From: Streptomyces roseirectus
GTDB lineage: Bacteria; Actinomycetota; Actinomycetes; Streptomycetales; Streptomycetaceae
NCBI RefSeq assembly: GCF_014489635.1
Contig: NZ_CP060828.1
Location: forward strand, 5,122,001 to 5,186,000
Length of the DNA: 64,000 bases
Reading direction: 5' to 3'
The first letter of the stretch is position 1. Each line of letters opens with the position of its first letter. Positions 27,784 through 36,531 of this stretch are shown in pieces. Under the pieces are notes generated by a model. The model did no database searches, was not told where the DNA came from, and saw only the letters and a program-made list of their open reading frames with translations. The translations under genes were made by a program, and so were the position numbers.

Positions 27784-30700
27784 TCACGGTACTTCCGCGT
27801 CGATCGCCTTCACGATCCGCTTGTCCGAGACGGGGTACGCGGTGCCCAGCGCGTGCGCGAAGTAGCTCACCCGCAGCTCCTCGATCATCCACCGGATGTC
27901 GAGCACCGACGACGGCACCGGACGCCCCTTCGGCAACTGCTCCAGCAGCCAGGCGTACTCGTCCTGCATCTCGTGGACCTTCTCCATGCGGGTGGTGTCC
28001 CGCTGGACGTTGGCCGGCATCTGCTGGAGCCGCCGGTCGACCGCGACCAGGTACCGCATCAGGTCCGGCAGCCGCCGAAGCCCCGCCCGCGTCACGAAAC
28101 CGGGCCGTACGAGCCCGTCCAGCTGCGTCCTGACGTCCCGTAGGTTCGCGAGCAGCGCGGGGCTGCTGACGGCCTTCAGGCGCCGTTCGGCGGCCTGCCA
28201 GGCGGCGAGCACCTGCTGCACCGCCCCGACGGTCCGCACGGTCGTGTCGACGATCTCCGCGCGCACCTTGTCGTACAGCTTCCGGTACGACGACTCGTCC
28301 CACGCCGGGCCCCCGAAGTCACCGATCAGCTTGTCGGCGGCGGCCATCGCGCAGTCGTCGAACAGTGCCTGGATCGAACCGTGCGGATTCGCCGACAGCG
28401 CGAGCTTCTGCGCGTTGGTCAGCTTCTCGGAAGCGAACTTTGCGGGGTTGACCGGAATGTTGCGCAGGATCAGCCGCCGCGTGCCCTTCCACATCGCCTG
28501 CTGCTGCTCGGCCTCCGTGTCGAAGAGCCGGACGGAGACGGTGTCCCCGTCGTCCACCAGCGCCGGGTACGCCTTCACGGGCTGGCCGGCCCGCCGGGTC
28601 TCGAAGACGCGGCTCAGCGAGCCGATCGTCCAGTCCGTCAGGCCCTTGCGCTCCAGGGACTCGCCGCCCTCGCGCTCGGCGGTGACCGCGGCGGCCTTGG
28701 ACAGCGCCTGGCGCGCCTTCGGCTTCAGCTGGAGACGCAGCGCCTCCAGGTCCTTGTCCTCGGCGAGCTTGCGGCGCCGCTCGTCCACGATCCGGAACGT
28801 GATCCGCAGATGCTCCGGGACGCGGGCCCAGTCGAAGTCGTCCGCCTCGAAGGGGACGCCGACCATGCGCTTCAACTCCCGCGCCATGGCGGTCGTCAGG
28901 GGCTCCTGGACGGGAACCGTGCTGTCCAGGAAGCGCTTCGCGAAGTTCGGGGCCGGGACGTAGTTGCGGCGGATCGGCTTCGGGAGGGAGCGGATCAGCT
29001 CCGTCACCAACTCCTCGCGCAGGCCCGGGATCTGCCAGTCGAAGCCGTCGTCCGTGACCTGGTTGAGGACCTGGAGCGGGATGTGGACGGTCACGCCGTC
29101 CGCGTCCGCGCCGGGCTCGAACTGGTACGTCACACGGAACTTGAGCTGACCCTGGCGCCAGCTGTCGGGATAGTCCGCCTTGGTGACCGCCTCCGCCGAC
29201 TCCCGAATGAGCATCGCGCGCTCGAAGTCCAGGAACTCCGGCTGCTCGTGCCGCTTGTGCTTCCACCACGAGTCGAAGTGGGCGCCGGACACGACGTGTT
29301 CGGGCACCCGCTGGTCGTAGAAGTCGAAGAGGGTGTCGTCGTCGACGACGATGTCCCGGCGCCGGGCGCGGTGTTCTAGTTCTTCGACCTCGCTCAACAG
29401 CTTCCTGTTGTCCGCGAAGAACTTGTGGTGCGTGCGCCAGTCGCCCTCGACGAGCGCGTTGCGGATGAACAGCTCGCGGCTGACCTCGGCGTCGATCCGC
29501 CCGTAGTTGACCTTGCGCTGCGCGACGAGCGGGACGCCGTACAGCGTCACCTTCTCGTACGCCATCACCGCCGCGAGGTCCTTCTCCCAGTGCGGTTCGG
29601 AGTAGGTCCGCTTCAGCAGGTGCTCGGCGAGGGGTTCGACCCACTCGGGCTCGATGCGGGCGTTGACGCGGGCCCACAGGCGGGAGGTCTCCACCAGCTC
29701 CGCCGACATCACGAACCGCGGGGGCTTCTTGAAGAGCGCCGAGCCCGGGAAGATCGCGAACTTGGCGCCGCGGGCGCCCAGATACTCGTTCCGGCCGCCC
29801 TCCTTGCGCGGGTTGCCGGCGGCGTCCTTGGTCTCCTTCACGTCCTTCATGCCGACGTGGGAGAGGAGACCGGCGAGGAGGGAGACGTGGATGCGGTCGC
29901 CGTCCGCGTCCTGCTCGTTGAGGTGGATGCCCATCTGCTTGGCGACCGTGCGCAGTTGGGTGTAGATGTCCTGCCACTCGCGGATGCGCAGGAAGTTCAG
30001 GTACTCCTGCTTGCACATCCGGCGGAACGACGACGAGCCGCGCTCGCGCTGCTGCTCCCGCACGTACCGCCACAGGTTCAGGAACGCCAGGAAGTCGCTG
30101 GTCTCGTCCTTGAAACGGGCGTGCTGCTGGTCCGCCTGCGCCTGCTTGTCCGACGGGCGCTCGCGCGGGTCCTGGATGGACAGCGCGGCGGCTATCACCA
30201 TGACCTCGCGGGCGCAGCCGTTCTTGTCGGCCTCCAGGACCATGCGGGCGAGCCTCGGGTCCACCGGGAGCTGGGCCAGCTTGCGGCCGGTCTCCGTGAG
30301 CCGCTTGCGCGGGTCCTTCTGCGCCGGGTCCAGGGCGTTCAGCTCCTGGAGCAGCTGGACGCCGTCGCGGATGTTGCGGTGGTCCGGCGGGTCGATGAAC
30401 GGGAACTTCTCGATGTCGCCGAGGCCGGCCGCCGTCATCTGGAGGATGACCGAGGCGAGGTTCGTGCGCAGGATCTCCGCGTCCGTGAACTCCGGGCGGG
30501 TCAGGAAGTCGTCCTCGGAGTACAGGCGGATGCAGACGCCGTCGCTGGTACGGCCGCAGCGGCCCTTGCGCTGGTTCGCGCTCGCCTGGCTGACCGGCTC
30601 GATCGGCAGGCGCTGCACCTTCGTGCGGTGGCTGTAGCGGCTGATGCGGGCGAAGCCCGGGTCGATCACGTACTTGATGCCGGGGACCGTGAGGGAGGTC

Positions 30701-31761
30701 TCCGCGACGTTCGTCGCCAGAACGATCCTGCGGCCCGTGTGGGGCTGGAAGACGCGGTGCTGTTCGGCGTGCGAGAGGCGGGCGTACAGGGGGAGTACTT
30801 CCGTGAACCGGTACTTCTTCTTCTCCAGCGCGTCCGCCGTGTCCCGGATCTCCCGCTCGCCGGACAGGAAGACCAGGATGTCGCCGGGGCCCTCGCCCTG
30901 AAGTTCCTCTACGGCGTCGCAGATCGCGGTGATCTGGTCGCGGTCGGCGTCCTCGGAGTCGTCCTCCAGGAGCGGGCGGTAGCGGACCTCCACCGGGTAC
31001 GTCCGGCCGCTCACCTCGATGATCGGGGCGTCGCCGAAGTGGCGGGAGAAGCGTTCCGGGTCGATCGTCGCGGAGGTGATGACGACCTTGAGGTCGGGGC
31101 GCTTGGGGAGGAGCTGGGCGAGGTAGCCGAGCAGGAAGTCGATGTTCAGCGACCGCTCGTGCGCCTCGTCGATGATGATCGTGTCGTAGGCGCGCAGCTC
31201 GCGGTCCGTCTGGATCTCCGCGAGGAGGATGCCGTCCGTCATCAGCTTGACGAACGTCGCGTCCGGGTCGACCTGGTCGGTGAACCGGACCTTCCAGCCG
31301 ACGGCCTCGCCGAGGGGGGTGCGCAGCTCCTCGGCGACGCGTTCGGCGACCGTGCGGGCGGCGATCCGGCGGGGCTGGGTGTGGCCGATCATGCCCTTGA
31401 CGCCGCGGCCCAGCTCAAGACAGATCTTCGGGATCTGCGTCGTCTTCCCGGACCCCGTCTCGCCGGCCACGATGACGACCTGGTGGTCGCGGATGGCCGC
31501 CGCGATGTCGTCCTTCTTCTGGCTGACCGGAAGCTGCTCGGGATAGGAGACGGCCGGCACTCTTCCGGTCCGCTGGGCCATCCGTTCGGCGCACTTCTCC
31601 ACCTCCGCCCCGATCTCGGCGAGCACCGCGGTCCGGGCTTCCGGCTTCCGAATCTTCCGCGCACCCTCAAGCCTGCGGCCGAGCCGGTGCGCATCGCGCA
31701 ACGAGAGCTCGGTGAGGCGGGAAGCGAGGTTCCCGAGGGCGGGGGCAGGCTGCGTAGACAT
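27784..31761 (-). CDS. hrpA: ATP-dependent RNA helicase HrpA (DEAH box)
   Basis: 1325 aa, full length for HrpA. Motif I GETGSGKT (100-107), motif II DEAH (198-201), motif III SAT (230-232), a QRKGRCGRT motif VI block, then HA2/OB and DUF3418-type C-terminal regions. HrpA unwinds RNA and in other bacteria rescues collided ribosomes. Start ATG 31761. The gene stands alone between tRNA-Asp and a secreted protein gene. Confidence 0.95.
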   Translation of the reverse strand: MSTQPAPALGNLASRLTELSLRDAHRLGRRLEGARKIRKPEARTAVLAEIGAEVEKCAERMAQRTGRVPAVSYPEQLPVSQKKDDIAAAIRDHQVVIVAGETGSGKTTQIPKICLELGRGVKGMIGHTQPRRIAARTVAERVAEELRTPLGEAVGWKVRFTDQVDPDATFVKLMTDGILLAEIQTDRELRAYDTIIIDEAHERSLNIDFLLGYLAQLLPKRPDLKVVITSATIDPERFSRHFGDAPIIEVSGRTYPVEVRYRPLLEDDSEDADRDQITAICDAVEELQGEGPGDILVFLSGEREIRDTADALEKKKYRFTEVLPLYARLSHAEQHRVFQPHTGRRIVLATNVAETSLTVPGIKYVIDPGFARISRYSHRTKVQRLPIEPVSQASANQRKGRCGRTSDGVCIRLYSEDDFLTRPEFTDAEILRTNLASVILQMTAAGLGDIEKFPFIDPPDHRNIRDGVQLLQELNALDPAQKDPRKRLTETGRKLAQLPVDPRLARMVLEADKNGCAREVMVIAAALSIQDPRERPSDKQAQADQQHARFKDETSDFLAFLNLWRYVREQQRERGSSSFRRMCKQEYLNFLRIREWQDIYTQLRTVAKQMGIHLNEQDADGDRIHVSLLAGLLSHVGMKDVKETKDAAGNPRKEGGRNEYLGARGAKFAIFPGSALFKKPPRFVMSAELVETSRLWARVNARIEPEWVEPLAEHLLKRTYSEPHWEKDLAAVMAYEKVTLYGVPLVAQRKVNYGRIDAEVSRELFIRNALVEGDWRTHHKFFADNRKLLSEVEELEHRARRRDIVVDDDTLFDFYDQRVPEHVVSGAHFDSWWKHKRHEQPEFLDFERAMLIRESAEAVTKADYPDSWRQGQLKFRVTYQFEPGADADGVTVHIPLQVLNQVTDDGFDWQIPGLREELVTELIRSLPKPIRRNYVPAPNFAKRFLDSTVPVQEPLTTAMARELKRMVGVPFEADDFDWARVPEHLRITFRIVDERRRKLAEDKDLEALRLQLKPKARQALSKAAAVTAEREGGESLERKGLTDWTIGSLSRVFETRRAGQPVKAYPALVDDGDTVSVRLFDTEAEQQQAMWKGTRRLILRNIPVNPAKFASEKLTNAQKLALSANPHGSIQALFDDCAMAAADKLIGDFGGPAWDESSYRKLYDKVRAEIVDTTVRTVGAVQQVLAAWQAAERRLKAVSSPALLANLRDVRTQLDGLVRPGFVTRAGLRRLPDLMRYLVAVDRRLQQMPANVQRDTTRMEKVHEMQDEYAWLLEQLPKGRPVPSSVLDIRWMIEELRVSYFAHALGTAYPVSDKRIVKAIDAEVP

Positions 31762-31855
31762 ACGCCACCCAGGATCTCATCCTCCCGAAATCCCTGGCGA
31801 ACCCTTTTGCCCCCGACCCTTCCGCCCTCGCTCCTTCTGCCCCGCCCGGCGTCCG

Positions 31856-33478
31856 TCAGCGGACGTCCACGTAGTCCTCGGTCCCGGCTCCCACGAAATG
31901 CCGGTAGTCGGGTTCGAGGAAGACCGGCACCCAGGTGCCGTCCTGCTGGGCCCGGAACCCCTTGCTGAACGAGCCGTTCGTCCTGTTCGAGGTGACCGTC
32001 GCCATCAGATACCAGGTCTTCTTGCCCTGGGGCCGGAAGAGGATCTGCACCTTCCGTGAGCCGTACGCCTTCCACGCGGCGCCGGGCGCGCGTTCCTGGA
32101 GGACACCCCTGACGGTGATCGTGCGCCCCTTGCGCACCGGCTCCGGCGACGCGTCGGCGTTCGCGATCCGCGTGTCCACGCGGTTGCGGCGCAGGACGGC
32201 GCTCGTGGTGCCCCTGATGTCCTTCGCGGTGGAGCCCGCGTAGGACAGCCGCCAGTAGCCGTCCGTGTAGCCGGGCAGGTCCTTCACCCAGAACTGGGAG
32301 TCGAACGACGTCCGCACGGTCTTCTGGGTGCGCCAGCCGGTCTTGCCGTTCGGCGAGTACTGGACGGCGACGTCGACCGGGCCGTCGAAGTGGTTGCCGA
32401 CGGGGCGCAGGATGCCGCTCATCTCCAGCCGCGCGTACTCGTCGATCCGTGCGGTGAACTCCGTGAACCGGCTCGTCGAGGTGACCGCCACGCGGACGTC
32501 GGCGGTCGCCGTCTGCTGGATCCAGGGGTTGCGCGGGTAGTACGGGAAGCGGACCTGGTAGACGGCGGTGGCGTAGCCGTACTGGGAGAAGACGAAGCGG
32601 CCGTTCGGGTCCGTGGTCGCCTCGGACGGGTGCGAGACGCTGCTGTCTTTGTAGTCCATCTCGACGGGGACACCGGCCAGGGGCTTCCAGGTCGTGCCGC
32701 TTTGGTACTCGGCCTTGCCGGTGACGGTGTACGACTGGTTGGCGACGGGGTGGAAGCTGTTCCTGTCGAGGATGATGCGGGTGGGGGCCTGTTGGGGGTC
32801 GACGTTGACGCTGGGGGCATCGGCGTAGCCCAGGTCGCCCTGGTAGGTGGCCCAGAACCAGGTGTCGCCCGGGACCTCACTGGTTCGGGAGAACCGGCCC
32901 GCCTCGTCCGTGACCAGAGTGAACGTCCCCTGGCCCGATTTGACGTCCACGGAGGCGTCCGGGAACGGGACCGTCTCCCGGCTCCTGGGATCGCGGACGA
33001 CCATGCCGCCGCTGACCGTGACGCGCTTGTCCTCGATGGTCGGCGCGGACGGGGTCGCGGTGAAGTCCGTGAACACCGGCTGCTTCGCGTAGTGCAGGGT
33101 CCCGGCGTTCTTCTTGACCGTCGTCTCGCCCGCCGAGTTCGTCGCCTCGACGTCGATCGTGTAGTCCCCCAGCGTCTCCAGATGCACCGGCGGCGACGAC
33201 CAGACGCCCTCCCACTGGCTGACCCAGTACGTCTCCTTGAACTCGGTGACGGTCGCCACCGGCGCATCGCCCTCCGCGCTGCCCACGGGACGAAGACTCG
33301 CCTTGACCTTCTCGATCTCCCCACCGAAGTTCAGCCGCACATCGACGACCGACCAGTCGGTGGAGTGACTGCGCGCCTCCATGACCGTCGGTCCCGCCGC
33401 GTACGCCGTCCCCGGCAGCCCGATCCCGGCCAGCAGAACGGCACCGGCTGTCAGCAGCCCCTGGCTGATACGTCTCAA
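31856..33478 (-). CDS. Secreted beta-sandwich repeat protein
   Basis: 540 aa. Signal peptide about 1-27 (LPGTAYA cleavage). The rest is beta-rich, with several Ig-like or carboxypeptidase-regulatory-like modules marked by TxDEAGRFS and TTDPNGRFVFSQYG turn motifs. No catalytic motif is seen. It belongs to a large set of Streptomyces secreted proteins of unknown role, perhaps envelope-associated. Start is TTG 33478, supported by GGGGGG ribosome site and by the signal peptide beginning there. Confidence 0.75.
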   Translation of the reverse strand: MRRISQGLLTAGAVLLAGIGLPGTAYAAGPTVMEARSHSTDWSVVDVRLNFGGEIEKVKASLRPVGSAEGDAPVATVTEFKETYWVSQWEGVWSSPPVHLETLGDYTIDVEATNSAGETTVKKNAGTLHYAKQPVFTDFTATPSAPTIEDKRVTVSGGMVVRDPRSRETVPFPDASVDVKSGQGTFTLVTDEAGRFSRTSEVPGDTWFWATYQGDLGYADAPSVNVDPQQAPTRIILDRNSFHPVANQSYTVTGKAEYQSGTTWKPLAGVPVEMDYKDSSVSHPSEATTDPNGRFVFSQYGYATAVYQVRFPYYPRNPWIQQTATADVRVAVTSTSRFTEFTARIDEYARLEMSGILRPVGNHFDGPVDVAVQYSPNGKTGWRTQKTVRTSFDSQFWVKDLPGYTDGYWRLSYAGSTAKDIRGTTSAVLRRNRVDTRIANADASPEPVRKGRTITVRGVLQERAPGAAWKAYGSRKVQILFRPQGKKTWYLMATVTSNRTNGSFSKGFRAQQDGTWVPVFLEPDYRHFVGAGTEDYVDVR

Positions 33479-33507
33479 GAAACCCCCCTAGGTTCCGGAT
33501 ACAACAA

Positions 33508-33539
33508 CACCCCCACCGGTTACCCGGTGAGGGTGTGTG
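33508..33539 (-). terminator. Terminator of the tRNA-Glu/Asp/Phe cluster
   Basis: On the minus strand CACACCCTCACCGGG TAA CCGGTGGGGGTG folds into a stem and is followed by TTGTTGT. It lies just downstream of tRNA-Phe. Confidence 0.7.
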
Positions 33540-33542
33540 CTG

Positions 33543-33616
33543 TGGCTGGGGCCGGGGTCGAACCGGCGACCTACCGCTTTTCAGGCGGTCGCTCGTACCA
33601 ACTGAGCTACCCAGCC
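33543..33616 (-). tRNA. tRNA-Phe (anticodon GAA)
   Basis: 74 nt; acceptor GGCTGGG/CCCAGCC with discriminator A, anticodon loop CTGAAAA. Last gene of a three-tRNA minus-strand cluster. Confidence 0.95.
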
Positions 33617-33643
33617 GAGGAGAACCAGCGAGTGGAACTCCAG

Positions 33644-33718
33644 CGGTCCTGACGGGATTTGAACCCGCGGCCTCCACCTTGACAGGGTGGCGAGCACTCC
33701 AAACTGCTCCACAGGACC
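33644..33718 (-). tRNA. tRNA-Asp (anticodon GTC), copy 2
   Basis: 75 nt, identical to the copy at 27611-27685. Middle gene of the Glu-Asp-Phe cluster. Confidence 0.95.
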
Positions 33719-33754
33719 TTGCGTTGTGCGAACAGTGTCGCACAGGGTGTTGCG

Positions 33755-33827
33755 TGCCCCCAACGGGATTCGAACCCGTGCTACCGCCTTGAAAGGGCGG
33801 CGTCCTAGGCCGCTAGACGATGAGGGC
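33755..33827 (-). tRNA. tRNA-Glu (anticodon TTC)
   Basis: 73 nt; anticodon loop CTTTCAA. The acceptor stem GCCCTCA/TGGGGGC has one T-G wobble at pair 5. First gene of the three-tRNA cluster. Confidence 0.93.
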
Positions 33828-33908
33828 TATCGGCCCGCCTGGGCGCTTTGTCAGCGCGTCGGGGACGTCTGAAGCATAGGGGATGGCTGGAGGGATCGCC
33901 AAAACGGA

Positions 33909-35342
33909 TTACGAGGGGGAGGGGGACGGGGGCGCCCCGGGCTTGTTCTCCTCGGCGAGGTGGCGGCTCACCTCGGCCGTGGTCTCGCCGAGCCCGCCGA
34001 GCTTGATCTCGTCCCACGCCTGGAGCCGGCGGCTGTCGCGGTCGAAGTAGAGGATGGACGCCTCGATGGGGTCGGGGTACTTGCCCTCGACGGCGCGGAG
34101 GCCGCTTCCGCCGGTGGAGCCTTCGACGCGCAGCCGGGTGCCGTTCTTCATGACCTCGGTCTGCCGGTGGTGGAGGTGTCCGGAGAGGACGAGGGGAACC
34201 GTCCCGTCGACTTCCCGCGCGGCGTCCGGCTCGTGGACGACCGCCACATCGGCCGGCGGCCCGAGCCGCAGCGCGCCCGCGAGCCGTCGCCCGGCGGCTT
34301 CCTGGACCCCCTCCTCGCGCGCCGCGGACCGGTCCGGCGTGAACTGGGGGTCGCCGATCCCGGCGAAGCGCAGCCCGGCGAGGGTGACGCTCCGCCCGTC
34401 GTCGAGGACGTGGACGCCCCGCATCCGGGCGAGGTACCGCTGGGTGACGAGGGAGTCGTGGTTGCCGCGGACCCAGACGTACGGCGCCCCGAGGTCGGCG
34501 ATGGGGTCGAGGAACCCGTTCTCGGCGGCCGACCCGTGGTCCATCGTGTCGCCGGAGTCGACGATGACGTCCACGTCGTACTGCTCGACCAGCGAGGCGA
34601 CGATTTTCCAGCTCGCGGGGTTGAGGTGGATGTCGGAGACGTGCAGGACGCGCACGGTCGTCGGGTCGGGCCGGTAGACGGGCAGCGTCGAGGTGACGTC
34701 GTACAGCTTGGTCACGTTCGTCACGAGGCGGGCGAGTTCCTGCTGGTAGACGTCGAACTCGGTGACGATGCTGCGGGCGTCGCCGACGAGGGAGGGGGCG
34801 GAGGACAGGAGCCCGGAGAAGCGGGGTTCGAGGACCGACTCCGGTTTCCAGGTGGCGAACGCGGTGGCGCCGGACGCGGTGAGCAGGGACAGCGCGAGGC
34901 CCCCGGCCAGCAGCGCCCGGCGCGGCCGGCGGTACACCGCGAGCCCGAGCGCCGTCGCCCCCGTCACGACCGCCGCGTAGGAGCGGACCACGAGGTCGAG
35001 CGCGCCGTGCGAGACGTCGCGGGCGACCTCGTCCTGGAGCCCGGAGAGCCGTTCGGGGTGGTCGACGAGGGCCTGGGAGCGGACGGGGTCGAGCTGGTCG
35101 ACGTTGACGTCGAGGCGGACCGGCGCGGTGTGGGTGTCGAGGGCGAGCGCGCCGAGCGGCGAGACGTTGATCTTCGTGCCGCCGTCGATCGAGGGCCGCA
35201 GCGTCATCGTCGTGTCCATCGGGCCGACCGAGGTGCGGACGTTTCCGACGATCAGCAGGCCCAGCCAGGCGCCGACGAGGACGACGGCGACCATGCCGAG
35301 GGCGCCGCGCCAGCGGATCAGGGACTCCTGCAGACGGGACAT
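33909..35342 (-). CDS. Membrane-anchored metallophosphoesterase
   Basis: 477 aa. N-terminal membrane anchor at 14-34, two further hydrophobic segments at about 120-137 and 143-163, then a calcineurin-like phosphoesterase domain with all metal motifs: D237-x-H239 (SDIH), GD 264-265, GNHD 293-296, H370 and GHLH 388-391. The first three segments enclose an extracytoplasmic domain of about 85 residues. The phosphatase domain should face one side of the membrane; which side depends on whether there are three segments. Substrate unknown. Divergent from the small metalloprotease gene. Confidence 0.85.
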   Translation of the reverse strand: MSRLQESLIRWRGALGMVAVVLVGAWLGLLIVGNVRTSVGPMDTTMTLRPSIDGGTKINVSPLGALALDTHTAPVRLDVNVDQLDPVRSQALVDHPERLSGLQDEVARDVSHGALDLVVRSYAAVVTGATALGLAVYRRPRRALLAGGLALSLLTASGATAFATWKPESVLEPRFSGLLSSAPSLVGDARSIVTEFDVYQQELARLVTNVTKLYDVTSTLPVYRPDPTTVRVLHVSDIHLNPASWKIVASLVEQYDVDVIVDSGDTMDHGSAAENGFLDPIADLGAPYVWVRGNHDSLVTQRYLARMRGVHVLDDGRSVTLAGLRFAGIGDPQFTPDRSAAREEGVQEAAGRRLAGALRLGPPADVAVVHEPDAAREVDGTVPLVLSGHLHHRQTEVMKNGTRLRVEGSTGGSGLRAVEGKYPDPIEASILYFDRDSRRLQAWDEIKLGGLGETTAEVSRHLAEENKPGAPPSPSPS

Positions 35343-35427
35343 TGCTGCCGTATGCCCCGGTGCGCGCACGGGTATGCGGACACAACAGGGACCGGCACAG
35401 GGCTCCGGCGTACCTGACAATGGGCGT

Positions 35428-35778
35428 GTGCTGGAGATGACGCGCGAGGAGTTCGAGGAACTGGTCGCCGAAGCGCTCGACCGGATCCCCCCGGAGCTGA
35501 CGCGGCTCATGGACAACGTGGCGGTGTTCGTCGAGGACGAACCACCCGCCGACGACCCGGAGTTGCTGGGCCTGTACGAGGGGACGCCGCTGACGGACCG
35601 GGGCGAGTGGTACGCGGGCGTCCTGCCCGACCGGATCACCATCTACCGGGGTCCGACCCTGCGGATGTGCGAGACGCGGGAGGAGGTCGTCGCGGAGACC
35701 GAGGTGACCGTCGTCCACGAGATCGCGCACCACTTCGGCATCGACGACGAGCGGCTGCACGCGCTGGGCTACGGCTGA
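35428..35778 (+). CDS. Minimal metalloprotease-like (zincin) protein
   Basis: 116 aa. The metallopeptidase motif VVHEIAHHFGID (HExxHxxGxxD) is near residue 100, with conserved N-terminal helix MTREEFEELVAEALD. It belongs to the small cytosolic DUF1025/MMP-like family. GTG 35428 is taken as start because GACAAT lies seven nt upstream with no ribosome site, suggesting a leaderless message. ATG 35437 is the alternative. Physiological substrate unknown. Confidence 0.85.
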   Translation: MLEMTREEFEELVAEALDRIPPELTRLMDNVAVFVEDEPPADDPELLGLYEGTPLTDRGEWYAGVLPDRITIYRGPTLRMCETREEVVAETEVTVVHEIAHHFGIDDERLHALGYG

Positions 35779-35845
35779 GCGCGTGTCCTCTTACGGGCGG
35801 CGGGAGTTGGAGGGGTGACTTCTTCCCCCTCACCCGGAGGCTCCC

Positions 35846-36331
35846 GTGCGCTCCTGTTCCGTTTCCGTCCGGCTGGCCGCCTCGCTGCTGGCCGTCGCCG
35901 CCGCCTCCGGCTGCATGAGTGTCGGGGACGACGGCGCGGGCGCCGGTGCCGTGAAGCCGTCCCGGTCGGCGGGCGGGCCGGGTGGCGTCGCGCCGGACGG
36001 CGGCAAGGCGGGCTCGGGCCGGTACGTGGACGGTCCGGCGCGCGAGGGCGACGGCAAGGGCCCGCACGACGGGCACGCGGACGGCACCGGCGAGCCGTCC
36101 GCGTCGCCGTCCGCGTCGGTCTCGGCGGGCGCGTCGCCGTCGGCGCCCGCCCCTAAGCCGGGGGGCGGTGGGCCGGGGCCGGGGAAGCCGGTGCCGACGC
36201 GTTCGCCGGTGCCGCAGGAGCCGCAGCCGTCGCCGGAGCAGCCGACGCCGCCGGTGGAGTCGCCGTCGCCCTCGCCGGAGCCGTCGCAGCCCGAGCCGTC
36301 GCCGTCCGCACAGGAGCCGGCACCCAGCTGA
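35846..36331 (+). CDS. Proline/serine-rich lipoprotein
   Basis: 161 aa. Type II signal peptide with lipobox ASGC, so C23 would be lipidated. The mature chain is low-complexity: Gly/Asp-rich first, then Pro-Ser-Glu repeats (PSPEPSQPEPSPS), likely an extended, unstructured surface chain. GGAGG precedes the GTG. No function is visible. Confidence 0.75.
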   Translation: MRSCSVSVRLAASLLAVAAASGCMSVGDDGAGAGAVKPSRSAGGPGGVAPDGGKAGSGRYVDGPAREGDGKGPHDGHADGTGEPSASPSASVSAGASPSAPAPKPGGGGPGPGKPVPTRSPVPQEPQPSPEQPTPPVESPSPSPEPSQPEPSPSAQEPAPS

Positions 36332-36349
36332 CCTGCGCGGTTTGCCTAG

Positions 36350-36531
36350 TGGGGGGTGAGGTGCGTATGGTGGTAGATCGTTTGATCCCATTTGCCCGGC
36401 GCCAACGCAGAGCGCGCCGTGTGGCGCGTACTCTCCTTTGCCGTGGCGGACCGCATAGAGGCGGTCGTAGTGCAGAAATCACGGAGTTGACGGGCGCGTG
36501 CCGACGAGACTCCGGAAGGTTTCGCATACGC
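36350..36531 (+). other. Leader region of the DEAD-box helicase gene
   Basis: About 180 nt between the lipoprotein stop and ATG 36532, with no ORF of merit. It contains the hairpin GACCGC-ATAGAG-GCGGTC (36449-36466). GGAAGG (36513-36518) is the only ribosome-site candidate but is 13 nt from the ATG. Long structured leaders are common on cold-shock helicase genes; regulation here is inference. Confidence 0.4.
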